DNA of 64,000 bases from Telopea speciosissima (Eukaryota; Streptophyta; Magnoliopsida; Proteales; Proteaceae). The notes under the pieces are model-generated. The model was not told the DNA's origin. It made no database searches and worked only from the letters and a program-made list of their open reading frames with translations. The stretch is taken from the NCBI RefSeq assembly GCF_018873765.1, contig NC_057926.1, positions 53,519,378 through 53,583,377 of the forward strand. The letters are read 5' to 3'. Both the position numbers and the translations under genes were made by a program. Positions within the stretch are counted from its first letter, which is position 1, and every line of letters starts with the position of its first letter. Shown one piece after another: positions 22,327-34,213 of the stretch.

Positions 22327-22758
22327 ATGTCGTCACCTCCAGGGCTCTGGCTATTGGCTCTCGTCATGGTTGCAATCACAGCTCCAATCAACGGCTCGGC
22401 TACTTCGAAGAAGCTCGATGATTTATCCGTGGCAGGAATTAAGTGTACGACGTGTTCTTGTCAGAACCCATGTAACCAACTTTCTCCACCACCACCGCCA
22501 TCACCACCACCACCTCCACCTCCACCTCCACCTCCATCGCCACCGCCGCCGCCTCCGAGTGTTCCAACTTCAACGAGCCCATCCGTTCAGTATTGTCATC
22601 CACCACCACCGCCACCATTTTATTACGTTACAGGTCTGCCTGGGAGTTTATATTCCGTGGACCCAGATTTTTCTGGTGCAGGTAGGGATTTTCTTGTAGG
22701 CTTAGTGGTTTTAATTGGATATCAGTTGCTAGCCATGTTTGTTCTTTGGAGACTGTAA
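22327..22758 (+). CDS. Small secreted proline-rich protein, copy 2
   Basis: This is a 143-residue paralogue of the protein at 16776-17162. The signal peptide is GLWLLALVMVAITAPINGSA. It is followed by SKKLDD, a cysteine group (CTTCSCQNPC), an almost pure proline segment with scattered Ser (about residues 56-80), a second cysteine (YCHPPP), the aromatic motif FYYVTGLPGSLYSVDPDFSGAG and a hydrophobic C-terminus with VGLVVLIGYQLLAMFVL. Ser-Pro-n blocks are substrates for hydroxylation and arabinosylation in extensins. It lies on the opposite strand to copy 1. Whether the C-terminus is a GPI signal or a membrane helix cannot be decided here; WRL after the hydrophobic run is slightly long for a GPI signal. 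Confidence 0.82.
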   Translation: MSSPPGLWLLALVMVAITAPINGSATSKKLDDLSVAGIKCTTCSCQNPCNQLSPPPPPSPPPPPPPPPPPSPPPPPPSVPTSTSPSVQYCHPPPPPPFYYVTGLPGSLYSVDPDFSGAGRDFLVGLVVLIGYQLLAMFVLWRL

Positions 22759-25434
22759 GGGGCAATGTAGATTATAGACCTCAAACTTTCATTACTTGAT
22801 GAATAATTAATTGAAAATTTCCCTCTGAGGTGAGTTAATCGTTAGGTTGGTTCTTGAGTTTCCATTGTAAACTATAATTATTATTTAATTTTATCAGACT
22901 CTGTAGCGGTTTGTGTCATTGTTTCGACCCTCTCTCTCACAAAATTTTGCTGCTAGTTACTGGGGTTGCAGGAATGTTCCTGCTACCAAGTTCATAGCGA
23001 AAGAAACGGAATCTAAAAGGGTATTGCAGCAAAATTGTTTTCACTAACATTCACAGGCAAACATTTTCTTGTAAATTTTTAATTTTGTGAGGAAAGTTGC
23101 ACTACCAATCACCTACATCACAGTTAAGAAAACAACGCCCAAGAGTGGCGATTTGCAGAACAAAACGAAAATGAGAAATCATACAACGTACAACACAAAG
23201 GGATTTATGTGGTTCACCCTCAAGATGGAAAGCTACTTCCACGGCCGAACAACAGAACAGATTTCACTATCTTTTGAATGTTACAAAACCTCTCATACAA
23301 CCCTCCTAGAGAAAAAAACATTATCTAGGGAAGCTCTAACCCAGAAAGTATAGAAATGCCCATGGATCAAAAAATTGTCAAATCGGACAAGATTGGACCA
23401 AAACATAACATATATCGAAAAATATATTGTTTTGAAGGTCTTGACGAGCCCAAACGGACATCCGAGGTTGTTTCGAGATTGAAACGGTCCTCCGAAGATC
23501 CACTCAACCACTTTCTAGACCTAAATCAGGCTTCACCAATAAAAATCACGAGTGATCATAGTTACCCAAGTTTCGACAAACCCAAACGGCCCTCCGAAGA
23601 TCCTCTGAACCACTTTCTTGTAAATTTTCAATTCTCATAAATAAGGTGTAAAAACCATATCAAACACTCTAATTTCAATTTATGATACCATAAAATATTT
23701 CATAAAATCATGCCAATGAGAATCTAAGATTAATCTTAAGAAGAGAAGTTGAAGGTTAATCATATCATTTAAAATATTATGAGAATTTGTAGTGGAGGTT
23801 TTTTAGTGAACTCTCTAATAAGGGATAATGATACAAATTGGGTAAAAAGACAATTGAAGAATAAGTAATGGAAAAAAAAAAAACATAGATTAATAACCAA
23901 AACTTGACAACTGTCGTAACCTTAAATAGAAACCACAGCTCTTCAACGATACAGGGTAAGGGTAAGGAGCTGATGAAGTCACAGAAGAGCACAAGCGTGT
24001 CACATTCTGTGTTTCTCCGTTTCCTTTAAATCAGATGACAAAGACCCAAATAAAAAATAATCTTTATTGGTAGAAAAGGCCGACAGAAAAAGTAGAAAAA
24101 GAAGAAGGAAGAAAGTCCATATTGAGCTAACTTGTGCAACAAGATTTTCATTAATGTTTAGTTTAGGATCAATTGGTGGAGTGATTTGACAATTACAACA
24201 GCTCGTTAATTAATACATACATGTGTATAATAATGATGTATTCTTCGTTTGAAAATATAGTTGTGAAGCATTAAATCAACAGAGCAAAAATACAATGAAA
24301 AGAAAATAAGGGAATGTTCTATTTGAACGGCTATGAGTCATTCACGTATGTAAATATTCTTAGCACTCGTAACGAAGCAGACACTGAATTAGGCAAGAAA
24401 GTGCGACAACATTACCAAAAAAACAGAATTTAAAGATGGCAACCGTCTATACCCGGAAAAAATGCATCTGGAATCAATGGATTGGATCCTCTCCAACGAG
24501 GGTATCCCCAATGAGCGTCCGTCCAATGGAGCACTTGCTAAATTGTTTACCAAAAAATAATCTTAAACCTACTTGAAGTTAATTAATCCGGTCGGAACTT
24601 TTTTTTTTGGTATCTAAGGTTATGGTATCCGGTGCCGGTATACTTCTGATATTTATATTGATATGAATAGGCTATATTGGACATATTCCAATAAAAAATC
24701 CACTTTTTCCTACCGCATCGATTCGTATCAATAATCATCGATATCAATAGACCAAAACTTTACAAGTAGCTAAATCCATCTTTGTAACTAAGAAGTTCAA
24801 GTGTTGAATAGGGTGTAACTCATGAGCATTTTGCCACCTTCCCTTAACAACCACCATCAACACTGGTGGGGGTACGATGTCTTGCATTCCGTCTTTAAGA
24901 ACTATATTAGTATTTCTCTAAAACTATAGTACAAAGTTAAAACTCTATATTTGTGGCAAGGGTTTTTTTTTTTGTAATGCAATTTGAGAGAGATGTGAGG
25001 ATGAATGATTGTCTACCGAAAAAAAAGAAGATGAACGATTGTAATCTTATTCTCCATTAATAGTGAAACAGATCTAGACATAGGCATTCTTGTCAAACCA
25101 AACTTTGTGATTATTTATTTGTGATTTTCATTATTTTCTACATCAGATGTAGGTTTCGTTTTCAACACACCACCTTGTCTTACTTTGACCGCAAGGTAAG
25201 GTAAGAGCCAGACAACCTATTTGACATTAAATAGTCCCATCAAGATTGGCTTATCGAAAGGGCGACTCTGGCACTAACTTCTTAGGAAGGAAACCCCCTC
25301 CTTGGGACAAATGAGGTGATTTATAAGAAATTGTATGTGTTCTGCATCCTGCGTGGGTTGCAACAGCTCAGAGGATCCAAAAGTTATTTCGTAATAGAAC
25401 GGCAATTCTTTGTGTTCCACACCGGACTTGGCGG

Positions 25435-25610
25435 ATCCAGATCATCTACGACCTACTTGTCTGTAGCGGCCAGAGCGGCATACTGATGAGGTATGACACA
25501 ATGACCGTCTTATTCTTACCTAAACGCCTTGCTTGAGCGGGGGTAAGGCGATCATTACGCCACACCTCATTAGTGCACTGCTATGGGCAGCAGGCCGTAG
25601 ACATCCCGAT
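25435..25610. repeat. Foldback repeat family FB1, copy c
   Basis: The arms CTACGACCTACTTGTC... and GGCCGTAGACATCCCG are weakly inverted. The core runs from CTTATTCTTACC through ACGCCTTGCTTGAGCG to GGGGTAAGGCGATCATT, the same order as the other FB1 copies, flanked by GATGAGGTATGAC and its near-inverse. Confidence 0.55.
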
Positions 25611-26409
25611 TGAAACTTGGCTCTTGTGCAGTCGTGGCGGAAGCTGCACAGGTGCAGCACTACTAAACGAAAGCAAAAACAGGGGTAAGTTAATCATTTA
25701 ATAGGTGAGTCCCACCTAGGCCCCACATGTGAAATAACCACCTATAAAATGACTACCTTACCCTTGTTTTTGTTATCGTTCAACGGTGTTGCACCAGTGC
25801 AACTCCCACCACGGCTGTACAAGATCTTTTTCCATTCCACACCATACCCAAGGAGGGATGGAAGAAGCTTTTGAGTCTAGAGTGCGTGATGAAGATGTAT
25901 TTCTGTCATCTTCATGTCTTCGTCACTCAATAAATAGAGTAAGTAACTCACTACACTCTGTCCCAACAGAGGAAAAAAATATGTCCTTGTCAGCCATTGT
26001 TCTCACTAGCTAAAGGATTCCATCATTTACGTCCTCCTTATCACTAAGACCAACCTATACACATAGGACACATCATCCACCTTCTTTATTAATTCTCTTT
26101 TTAGCCGCTCTCAATTCTAACTTTCTACGAAGAAGATAAACTGCACCATCACTGTCCAAACTCCAGAGCCCCCATGGCCATGCCCCCATCTGGAGTTATC
26201 GGCCCACCAATCCTTAGCCATAGTCATAGTCATAGCCATAGCCCACATTAGATGCTAAACATATGAGGGCCAATTACACCCTCCCCAGCTACTTAGTCCC
26301 ATAGTTTTAAAAACCGGATCAGTCCGGCACTCAAAGATATTCGGAGAGATGTGGAGGATAGATGCCATGCCAACTCTCCCAAAAGCCCCAAATATAATAG
26401 GAATGTAAC

Positions 26410-26673
26410 TAGGTGTGTAAATGAATAGTCAAAATTCGTTTTTGTATCTGTTTAGCACTATCTAAATCCATCCGAAAGCTAAATGGATGCAGATACGAAT
26501 AGGCTATAGCTATCCGGAAAGCTATATTTACATGTAAATGGATAAAATATCCGATTCATATCCATGTCTGTATCCGTTTAGCACTGTCCAAATCCATCCG
26601 ATAGCTAATCGGATACAGATGCGGATGCGGATATAGCACTATCCGAGCCGAATCCAATCTGTTTACAGCCCTA
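26410..26673. mobile_element. hAT-type MITE, copy 2
   Basis: It starts TAGGTGTGTAAATGAATAG and ends TTTACAGCCCTA. It is flanked by a perfect 8-bp direct repeat AATGTAAC (26402-26409 and 26674-26681), the target-site size of hAT transposons. Its sequence closely follows the MITE at 2935-3200. Confidence 0.75.
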
Positions 26674-27673
26674 AATGTAACTCCTATATAGGGTTTCACT
26701 ATAAATTTGTAAAGTGAGCTTTTTTTAATTATAGAAAGTAAAAACCTAAAATAATACAGAAAAAATGGAAATCCCAAACAAACAATCATAAATGGAATAC
26801 AAGGATTTATGTAGTTCAACAAGATTGCTTACGTCAACAACGAGATCAGATATGCTTCCTTATCAATGAAGAATAAGTTACAACCGCTTGTCCTCACACC
26901 TCTCTTAGAATGATTACTGAAATAGAAACATCGCTACAAATTTATAACGAAAACCTATACATGTAATTTACCAAAATACACATATAGCCTACGACCTTTC
27001 ACTAAAAGCAAGGAAATAGACACATTACATTTTTGTGATTTAATTTCTAAACCCAAACTCCTTTGTACATTCTTCTCTCCTCCCTGTCCACCTTGGAAGA
27101 CTACTCTCCCTCTCTTAATTGTTTTACCTCTTCAATCCTCTGGAAGACCCCTCTCTCTCACTCTCTCTCTCTCTCTCTCACTCTCTCTCTTATAGAACAT
27201 CTCTTGGAAGGCTCCACTCCTAGACATGGAAAAATCCACCTTAGAAAGACTCCACCTTAAAAGGCTCCACTCTTGGAAAAGGAAGAATCCACCTTAGAAG
27301 ACTCCGCCTTGAGAGGCTTCAAGGCCTGAATAAGAAACACAATCCCAACATCCCCATCTTCCCTGTTTCGGTTCTCCAAGGTTACGCGGTTTAAAGGAAC
27401 CAATGAGAAATATATAATTAAGTTTTGTTTACGTAGTGGTTGCTTTCAGAGCTGTTCAATAATTCAATTATGGAGACGTAGAATCTGGATGGTGAGAATA
27501 TTAGATTATTAGTTGAACTTGCGTATCATAAAATAATTGCAATTACTTACCTAAAAAGCCATTTAATCCCCTACTAGTCTCCTACACACACCCCTCATCA
27601 CCCCCACTTCTCTTTCAACTCTGTTTCGCTTTTCGTTCTCTTCTTCTTTTTTGATGCCAGTTCTCATCATCAA

Positions 27674-28156
27674 ATGGCAAGAAATTTCAGTCAAATTCTC
27701 CTTTTAGTTGCCATAATCATGAAATTTTCATCAAAAGCAATGGCTCAGACAGGGGAATGCCCATACCCTTGTCTCCCACCACCCATCTCAGTTCAGAATT
27801 GCCCACCGCCACCATCGCCGCCACAGGAGTCAATTCCGTCGCCACCTTCAGGGGGATCATCGGATTATTACTATCCACCACCACCTTCGGGGTATTACTA
27901 TACACCACCTCCACCTTCTTCAGGATCTGTATATTACCCTCCACCAACTGGTTATTTTCCTAATTACTCTCCTCCTTCCTATGTGAGCTACAATTCACCT
28001 CCCCCTCCTGACCCAATCTTGCCTTATTTTCCGTTTTACTTCAAAAACCCTCCACCACCGCCAAATCTTTCATCGGCACCCAATCTTAAGGGCTACCGGG
28101 GATCGGTTCTGCAAATGATTTTGTTGGGTTTGTTTGCCTACTTTAATTTGTCATAG
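27674..28156 (+). CDS. Small secreted proline/tyrosine-rich protein, copy 3
   Basis: This 160-residue protein has a signal peptide (ILLLVAIIMKFSSKAMAQ), a cysteine group (GECPYPC and QNCPPPP) and several short repeats of the type YYYPPPPSG / YYYTPPPPSSG / VYYPPPTG at about residues 64-95. Further SPPPPDP and NPPPPPN blocks follow, then a hydrophobic C-terminus (VLQMILLGLFAYFNLS). The Tyr-rich Pro repeats resemble extensin cross-link motifs. It is more distant from the other two proline-rich proteins but shares signal-C.PC-PPP-aromatic-hydrophobic order. Cell-wall or plasma-membrane anchoring is inferred. The ATG at 27674 is the first in the frame and follows a TC-rich leader. Confidence 0.82.
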   Translation: MARNFSQILLLVAIIMKFSSKAMAQTGECPYPCLPPPISVQNCPPPPSPPQESIPSPPSGGSSDYYYPPPPSGYYYTPPPPSSGSVYYPPPTGYFPNYSPPSYVSYNSPPPPDPILPYFPFYFKNPPPPPNLSSAPNLKGYRGSVLQMILLGLFAYFNLS

Positions 28157-28797
28157 TTTGGATGTTTTTCATTATGTATATGATGGTTGAAGGGAATTTG
28201 GGGATTAGAAGCTGCAGGAGAAAGGAAAGAAGAAATTAATGGCGACGAAGGGTTTCTTACTGTGTCGAGATTTCTCAATTGATTGGAAATTTGTAACCGT
28301 TTGCATTCATCATTCACCCACTTTAATAAAACTTGTATCAAATTGCCTGAAACTTAACTTGGCTTAATCTCTCTCTGTGTAGCTTTTGGTGTCTACATTT
28401 TCTCGAACAGTTCTTCTGCATTGTGAATACGTATTATGCAGTGACCGTGAGAGTATCGCCTTTGAAATTAAGTTGAAAGAAACCAAAGGCAGTGGGAACG
28501 AGCAAAGCAACAGCCATCATATTCATATGCCCTGTGTCTACCTCCTCTGACATCTCCATCTTCAAAAGTCCAATCTTTTGCTTCCTTTTTCGGCGCTCCT
28601 TCATAAGGAAAGCTCTCTTGAAGGTTTTAAAAATAACCGGATCGTCTGAATCGCCCGATTCTGATCCGGCTTGACCTTTCTTTTTTTATTTCTAAGTTCC
28701 GAAACTTGACTGGACAAGATATTACTGTGGGTGTATATGAGTATTATATGCGCCGATACCCACCTTGAACCTTCCACCAGGACCACCACCTACTTCT

Positions 28798-28940
28798 TAT
28801 CAATTTCTTTATCTTTTGGTACTCACTTTAATTGATAATAAATGTCTATTTTTGGGAGTATTTTTTTTTTGACTATCAATTTCTTTATCTTTTGGTACAC
28901 ACTTTAATTGATAATAAATGTCTATTTTTGGGAGTATTTA
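28798..28940. repeat. Tandem duplication, unit about 76 bp
   Basis: TATCAATTTCTTTATCTTTT...GGGAGTATTT occurs at 28798-28865 and again at 28874-28940, separated by a T run and GAC. The copies are nearly identical, so the duplication is recent. Confidence 0.75.
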
Positions 28941-29820
28941 TTTAATTAGGTGGATTGTAATCATGGATTTATGTGCACGATGTCGGTGATGGTATTGGTC
29001 ATATATAAATATCGATACATATCAGGTTGTATCGATCCAATTCTAAATCGAAACACTATTTATTTTGTGCAATTGAGTTTTTTTCTGCGTCTATCACTCT
29101 CCTTCTACAATAGGAAACAAATATATCATTCCATAAGAAGGAGGATAAAGAGAAAGACAGAAGGAGACCCTTTTTCCCCTTTTAAGATTGAGTTCTTATT
29201 CTTATTATATTGGCCGATCCATATCAATCAAGTATTCATATTGATATCGGACATGACCTAAACCAATATGGCCAATCTGAAATGGATTCCTAAAACCTTG
29301 ATGGTAATCTGCCTGTTTCGCAACTCATTGCAACTGTTCTCAACAGATCCAGCAACACCGGATCGGAATCAGCTGAGATTGATCCGTTTCCAACCAATTT
29401 GACTAGGTTGATCCTCCCCCAAAAACCATGGTTAGGTTAATTTAAGGCCAATTTCTCTCAATTTTAGATCAATTCCAACTAATTTCGATTTAGGATTGTA
29501 TAAGAATTGACTGGAAACAATCCGGATCATGATTCTAGCATGGACTTAGGTAGTGGTATACCTGTATCAATATCATCTGATATCGATACTAATATTGATA
29601 CCGATACTGAACCATACCAGGCCGGATCAAACCATTTTGTCCTTGTACCGGTTAAGTATCAGTATTAATCACAACCCCTGCGGATACAAATTGATCAATA
29701 TAGTCAAATACCAATTCTTGAAACCATGGATTCCAGGTTTTTAAACCACGCCACCTCACGCAGCTATTTCTATCATGGAAAAAATAACTCTGTCTAGCCA
29801 ACTCCCGCTCCCACTCTCAC

Positions 29821-29940
29821 ACTCCCATTCTCTCTCTCTCTCTCTCCATATGAAAAGACATCTCTACCTTCTTGTTTTGAGGAGGAGAGAGATGGACATA
29901 GAGAGGTGCTAGTGTAGGCCACTGGCCACACTCCGGACAG
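29821..29940. repeat. Foldback repeat family FB2, copy 2
   Basis: The middle CTCCATATGAAAAGACATCTC...GAGGAGAGAGATGGACA and the right side GGTGCTAGTGTAGGCC match the element at 14590-14730. The left arm is degraded into a CT repeat. Confidence 0.55.
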
Positions 29941-30574
29941 AAAATTGCTTCCCTTCTATCACATTCATGTCTTCATCATTAAGTAAAACTCATTAGTCAA
30001 TAACCTAGTATTCACTGAAGAAATCACATCCTTGTTAGCCATGTTTTCAATGAAGAATCCCATCATTTACGTTTTACACCTTCGTCAAAAAGACCACCTA
30101 TGAACGTAAGCTATGTTTGGATGATAAATAAATGAAAAAAAAAACATAACAAAACAAAAATTATAATGAATCGATTGATTTATATGTCTATCTCTCTACT
30201 CAAATTCAAACATTTTCTTTCTTTTGCTGATTTCCAAACATAGCCAAGCACATCATTCAATTTCTTTATTAACAACTTTTTGGTCCTTCTCGGTTCTAAC
30301 TTCATATTTCTAAGAAGAAGACAAGCTGCATCAACACTGTCCAGATCCTCAATCGAGAGTTGTCTTTCTACCGTTCCATAGCCCACATTTTGCACATTCG
30401 TCAGCCACATGATTCAATTATTGTTATCACATCACCACTAGAAATTGTATATATTTGATTCTTTAATTTCATTCATGTGGAATTAACACTTACAAAAACC
30501 ACATAAAATTTACCTAACATAGAGTGAGCCAAACTATGTTATCTCATAACATATAACATATGCACATCGGATCT

Positions 30575-30745
30575 GGATCCTCTACTTCCGAGCTGTCCTT
30601 ACTTCCGTTCGATCCACACGCAATAAGGCAGAAAAGACCGCCTTACCCCCTCTCGGGCAGGGGAAAGACAGTCTTTTCGCTGCCTTGTTGTGTCTAGGGC
30701 ACACACGGCAGTACTGGCAGCTCGGTAGTAGAGGAGCCCGACCTA
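30575..30745. repeat. Foldback repeat family FB1, copy d
   Basis: The ends GGATCCTCTACTTCCGAGC and GCTCGGTAGTAGAGGA are inverted. The core is GACCGCCTTACCCCCTCTCG to GGGGAAAGACAGTC. The ends match copy b at 3965-4125. Confidence 0.6.
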
Positions 30746-32981
30746 TGTTCAAACAACTTTCACAACCCCAAACAATACTCTAACATTAAATCACATTTAA
30801 TTTAAAAGGGTTCTAAAGTCCTTGGCCCATACGGGTTTCTAAAATCCAAGTATGCAAAATATTGTCACATTAAGCTTAATGGGCCTTTGTTATGTAAAAT
30901 AATACTTGACCATCAGTAATAAGTTCCCATGTGGGCTTTATGTGAAATAACAACATAATGGCTATTTTTTTGATGAAAGTGTAATCACACAAACCGCACA
31001 CCAATCCCAAAAGGTTAACCGACTTTTAGGATCATGGAATGACGGATATACACAACACATTACACACACCACACTCACACACCCGATGTGGGACTAAACC
31101 CACACACCCCTTTTTCTTTTTTTGATGAAAGTGTAATCACACAACATAAAGGCTATTGGTTTCTTAAACCAGTGCCTAATATTTATGCAATAATTCCATT
31201 TGGACTCAATGAAAAAAGCCAGCACTTGAACCCAAAACAGAACCCGTCCATACTCCCACTTAAGCCCACTTGGGCTCAAAACATTTTATGCAGTTGTAGC
31301 TTAACATGTAACAGCCCATTGGCTCATCATCTGGCCTATTAGTGCTTGACCCAAAACCAATAAAAAAACTGGGCTAGAGCAAAGTCCAACTTACATAAGT
31401 TGGCTAAAATCCAACTTATTTTTCACTTCAATGGGCTTAAGCCCATTAAACCTATTAATGAGCTAAACCACTAATAAGTGGTAAAACAAAGTCCAAGCAA
31501 GGAGCCGTCTTCGATATTTTCACATGATGTTACATTACTAGCCTTGACCAAGGTGCTAAGAGCTTTATTCACCTTGATGATGTGATGTGTTTAGGAATTA
31601 TTTCTTTAACTTTCTACTATTTCACAGTCTCAGTAAAAGAGGGGTATTCGGTAGACATCCAATTTTGTCACCCCCGAAGTGACCCTAGACGACGATGAAT
31701 TCGGAATCTTTTTAAAAATGTAAAGTGATCCTCTAGTTATATTCAATAATGTCCCTAGTGCCTTCGGTAGTGTTCTTAGTTCCAATAATGGTATAGGTGG
31801 TTAAAATTAGACAAAATGATTTTTTTTTACATAATGGTTTACATTTTAACATGTTTAAACAGACCCAAACTGACCCATGAGACCAAGATCAAAGCTGGAA
31901 TAGGGTTAGACCCCGGCTAGGACTCCCTCGTGTCATTTCAAACCAAATACACAACGGTCAGATATAACTAACACCTGCTGCTCTAGAAATGGCGCCACAT
32001 GTGTATGAAATGACGTTGTTTCTCCCCATAATATGTTGTTCAATGTGCATCTTGTGTCGTTTTGACAATATTTCAGGGATTTCGTCAATCCCGGCCAACT
32101 CGGTATTTGATTGGGCGGTGTTGGTGTTGTTGTTGTTGGTGGTGGCAGTGGCAAGGTGGTGGTGGAAATGGTGGTTGTGACATGGTGGTAGTGAGACTAT
32201 TAGGCGAAGAAGAAGGGCGACGTTCAATTTTTAATAGAATATTATTACTTTACCCATCAAATTAACCATTTGCTCATTAAAGAGAGCGTGAAATCAAATG
32301 ATTTCTCTTACCCAAAAAAAAGAAATCAAATGGTTTCTATTTCACTGAATAAGCATGTTTTGAGGTATTGGATTGGGATCTTAACGGTCAAAAATTGCTG
32401 GATTGGATCAGACCGATCCCAATTAATGATTGATCTGATCAGGTATTAGTGGGTCGCAACTTGGATTAATCTACTCGGTTTGATCGTCCGACCCGATCCA
32501 ATACATGTGATTTTTTTTAATTATTTTTTTAATGTTTGTGACTGATCCTTGTCAACTTTTTATAATTTTTAATATTTTTTACCGATATCAAAACCGATGT
32601 TGCAAAACCAGAATTTTGACCGCTCAGTATTGACCTTGACCGATCTCAAAACCAATCCTTGGATTACCGACAACGGAAATAAGGTGTAAAAAACAAAAAA
32701 CAAAAAACAAAAAAGTAAGAATAAAAATATTTTAAAATAGAAATCACCCCATTGAATTGAAATAAAAATCACACCTAATCTAGCCTTATAAGGCAAGAGG
32801 GGTAAAATAATCCTTCCTTAGTTGGGTTTCAAAAACCCTAACAACATGTTCATCCCCTTCCTTGCTTCAGCCGCCACCTGCAACTTTTTGTTGTTGTTGT
32901 TGTTTTTATTTATTTTTACTTTTATGTTTAATGGCAGAACGTGATCATGGCTGGTCGCCACCGATCAGGAGAGATAGGTAT

Positions 32982-34213
32982 TAGGGGCAATTACTATTAC
33001 TATCCTACACTTAGCCTATATTTACTAAAACTACCCTACCTTAAACTTCTTTTCTGAAACTACCCTGCTTTTAAACTTTTACATCTCCTTCTACCCTCAT
33101 GTTTTTAAATACCCAGATTGCCCTTCCTTTTTACCTAGTAACTTGCTAATCTATTTAACCTACCATTCCTTTACCCAATAAAAAAAAAAAAAACCTACCA
33201 TTCATCTTTTACTTTTTATTATTTTTATCTTCCACCCACTTCTTCTCTCCCTTTTTTACTCCATTCAGTTTTTTTTTTTTTTTTTTTTTGATGTTTTTTC
33301 TTCAATTCTTATATTTAATTAATTTTTTATTCAACATTTCATCCTCATCGTTCTTCAAACAGATCATGGTTGTAAGTTTCGGTATCGTGTTGCCCGTATC
33401 GGGCAATGTACCAGTTTTGTTAGTCATCGATACCGATACCATGCTGATACCATATCGGTAGCACGGTACTGACAAGGGGTAAAATGGTGAGAGACCTCAT
33501 TATACCGTGCACTAAAACCATAGAATAGATCGACTCTCATCAAAAATAGTAAAAAATAAATTGAATAAAAAGAGGAAGAGAGAGAAGAAGTGGGATGTTT
33601 TGAAGAGAGTCCATATGTTCCATGATTTTAGTACACGGTATCGGAACGGGTATCGGTAACCTGCAAAATCGATACGGTATCGGCCTGGATCAGCTTAATC
33701 AAGCAAAATTACCCTTGAATCTCCTTTAAAATGATTTTTTTTTAACCATTATACCCTTTTTTCGTATCGTGCTACTGATACGGTATCGGTGACTAGCAAA
33801 CCCGGTACGTATCGTCCGATACGAGTGATACAATTTCAACACTTAGAACCATGATCTGTTCGAAGGAGAACGATGAGGATGAAATGTTGAATAAAAAATT
33901 AATTAAATAGAAAAATTGAAAGAAAAGAAAAATTGAATGGAGTAAAAAATGGGAGAGAGAAGAAGCGGGTGGGAGCTTTCATTTTTTACTATTTTAATGA
34001 CAAAAATAATAAAAAATAGAAAATGAATAGTAGGTTAAATAGATCAGCAGGTTACTAAGTAAAAAGGAAGGGCAATCTGGGTATTTAAAAACATGAGGGT
34101 AAAAGGAGAGATGTAAAAGTTTAAAAGCAGGGTAGTTTTAGAAAAGTAGTTTAAGATAGGGTAGTTTTAGTAAATATAGACTAAGTGTAGGGTAGTGATA
34201 GTAATTGCCCCTA
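32982..34213. mobile_element. Large foldback transposon-like element with ~370-bp inverted arms
   Basis: The left arm (about 32982-33370) begins TAGGGGCAATTACTATTACT. The right arm (about 33845-34213) ends AGTGATAGTAATTGCCCCTA and is its inverse, with over 85% match by eye. The centre (33370-33845) contains GTATCGGTATCG-type words and no open frame of note. TA lies at both edges, but that is too short to prove a target duplication. The long arms suggest a non-autonomous Mutator-like or other foldback element. Confidence 0.75.

Larger units (their letters stand above)
22770..27660. other. Gene-free stretch with dispersed repeats
   Basis: No gene is recognised. The stretch holds a partial FB4 MITE (about 22950-23030), a block of 526 bp between imperfect 21-bp direct repeats (23064 and 23603), an FB1 foldback (25435-25610), a hAT MITE (26410-26673) and a TC-rich repeat (27150-27190). 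GTGGTTCACC and GTAGTTCAAC words near 23210 and 26815 suggest further retroelement debris. Confidence 0.4.
28160..32980. other. Gene-free stretch with degenerate repeats
   Basis: No gene is recognised. Contents are a 76-bp tandem duplication (28798-28940), low-complexity GATAT/GATCCG words (29000-29700), an FB2 copy (29821-29940), an FB1 copy (30575-30745) and GTG/GTT-rich DNA (32110-32190) whose Pro/Thr-rich shadow frame on the minus strand is not convincing as a gene. Confidence 0.4.

Noticed and set aside
32110-32190. Pro/Thr-rich protein on the minus strand near 32 kb
   Set aside because: It is produced by GTG/GTT repeats; there is no signal peptide or paralogue like the true proline-rich genes.
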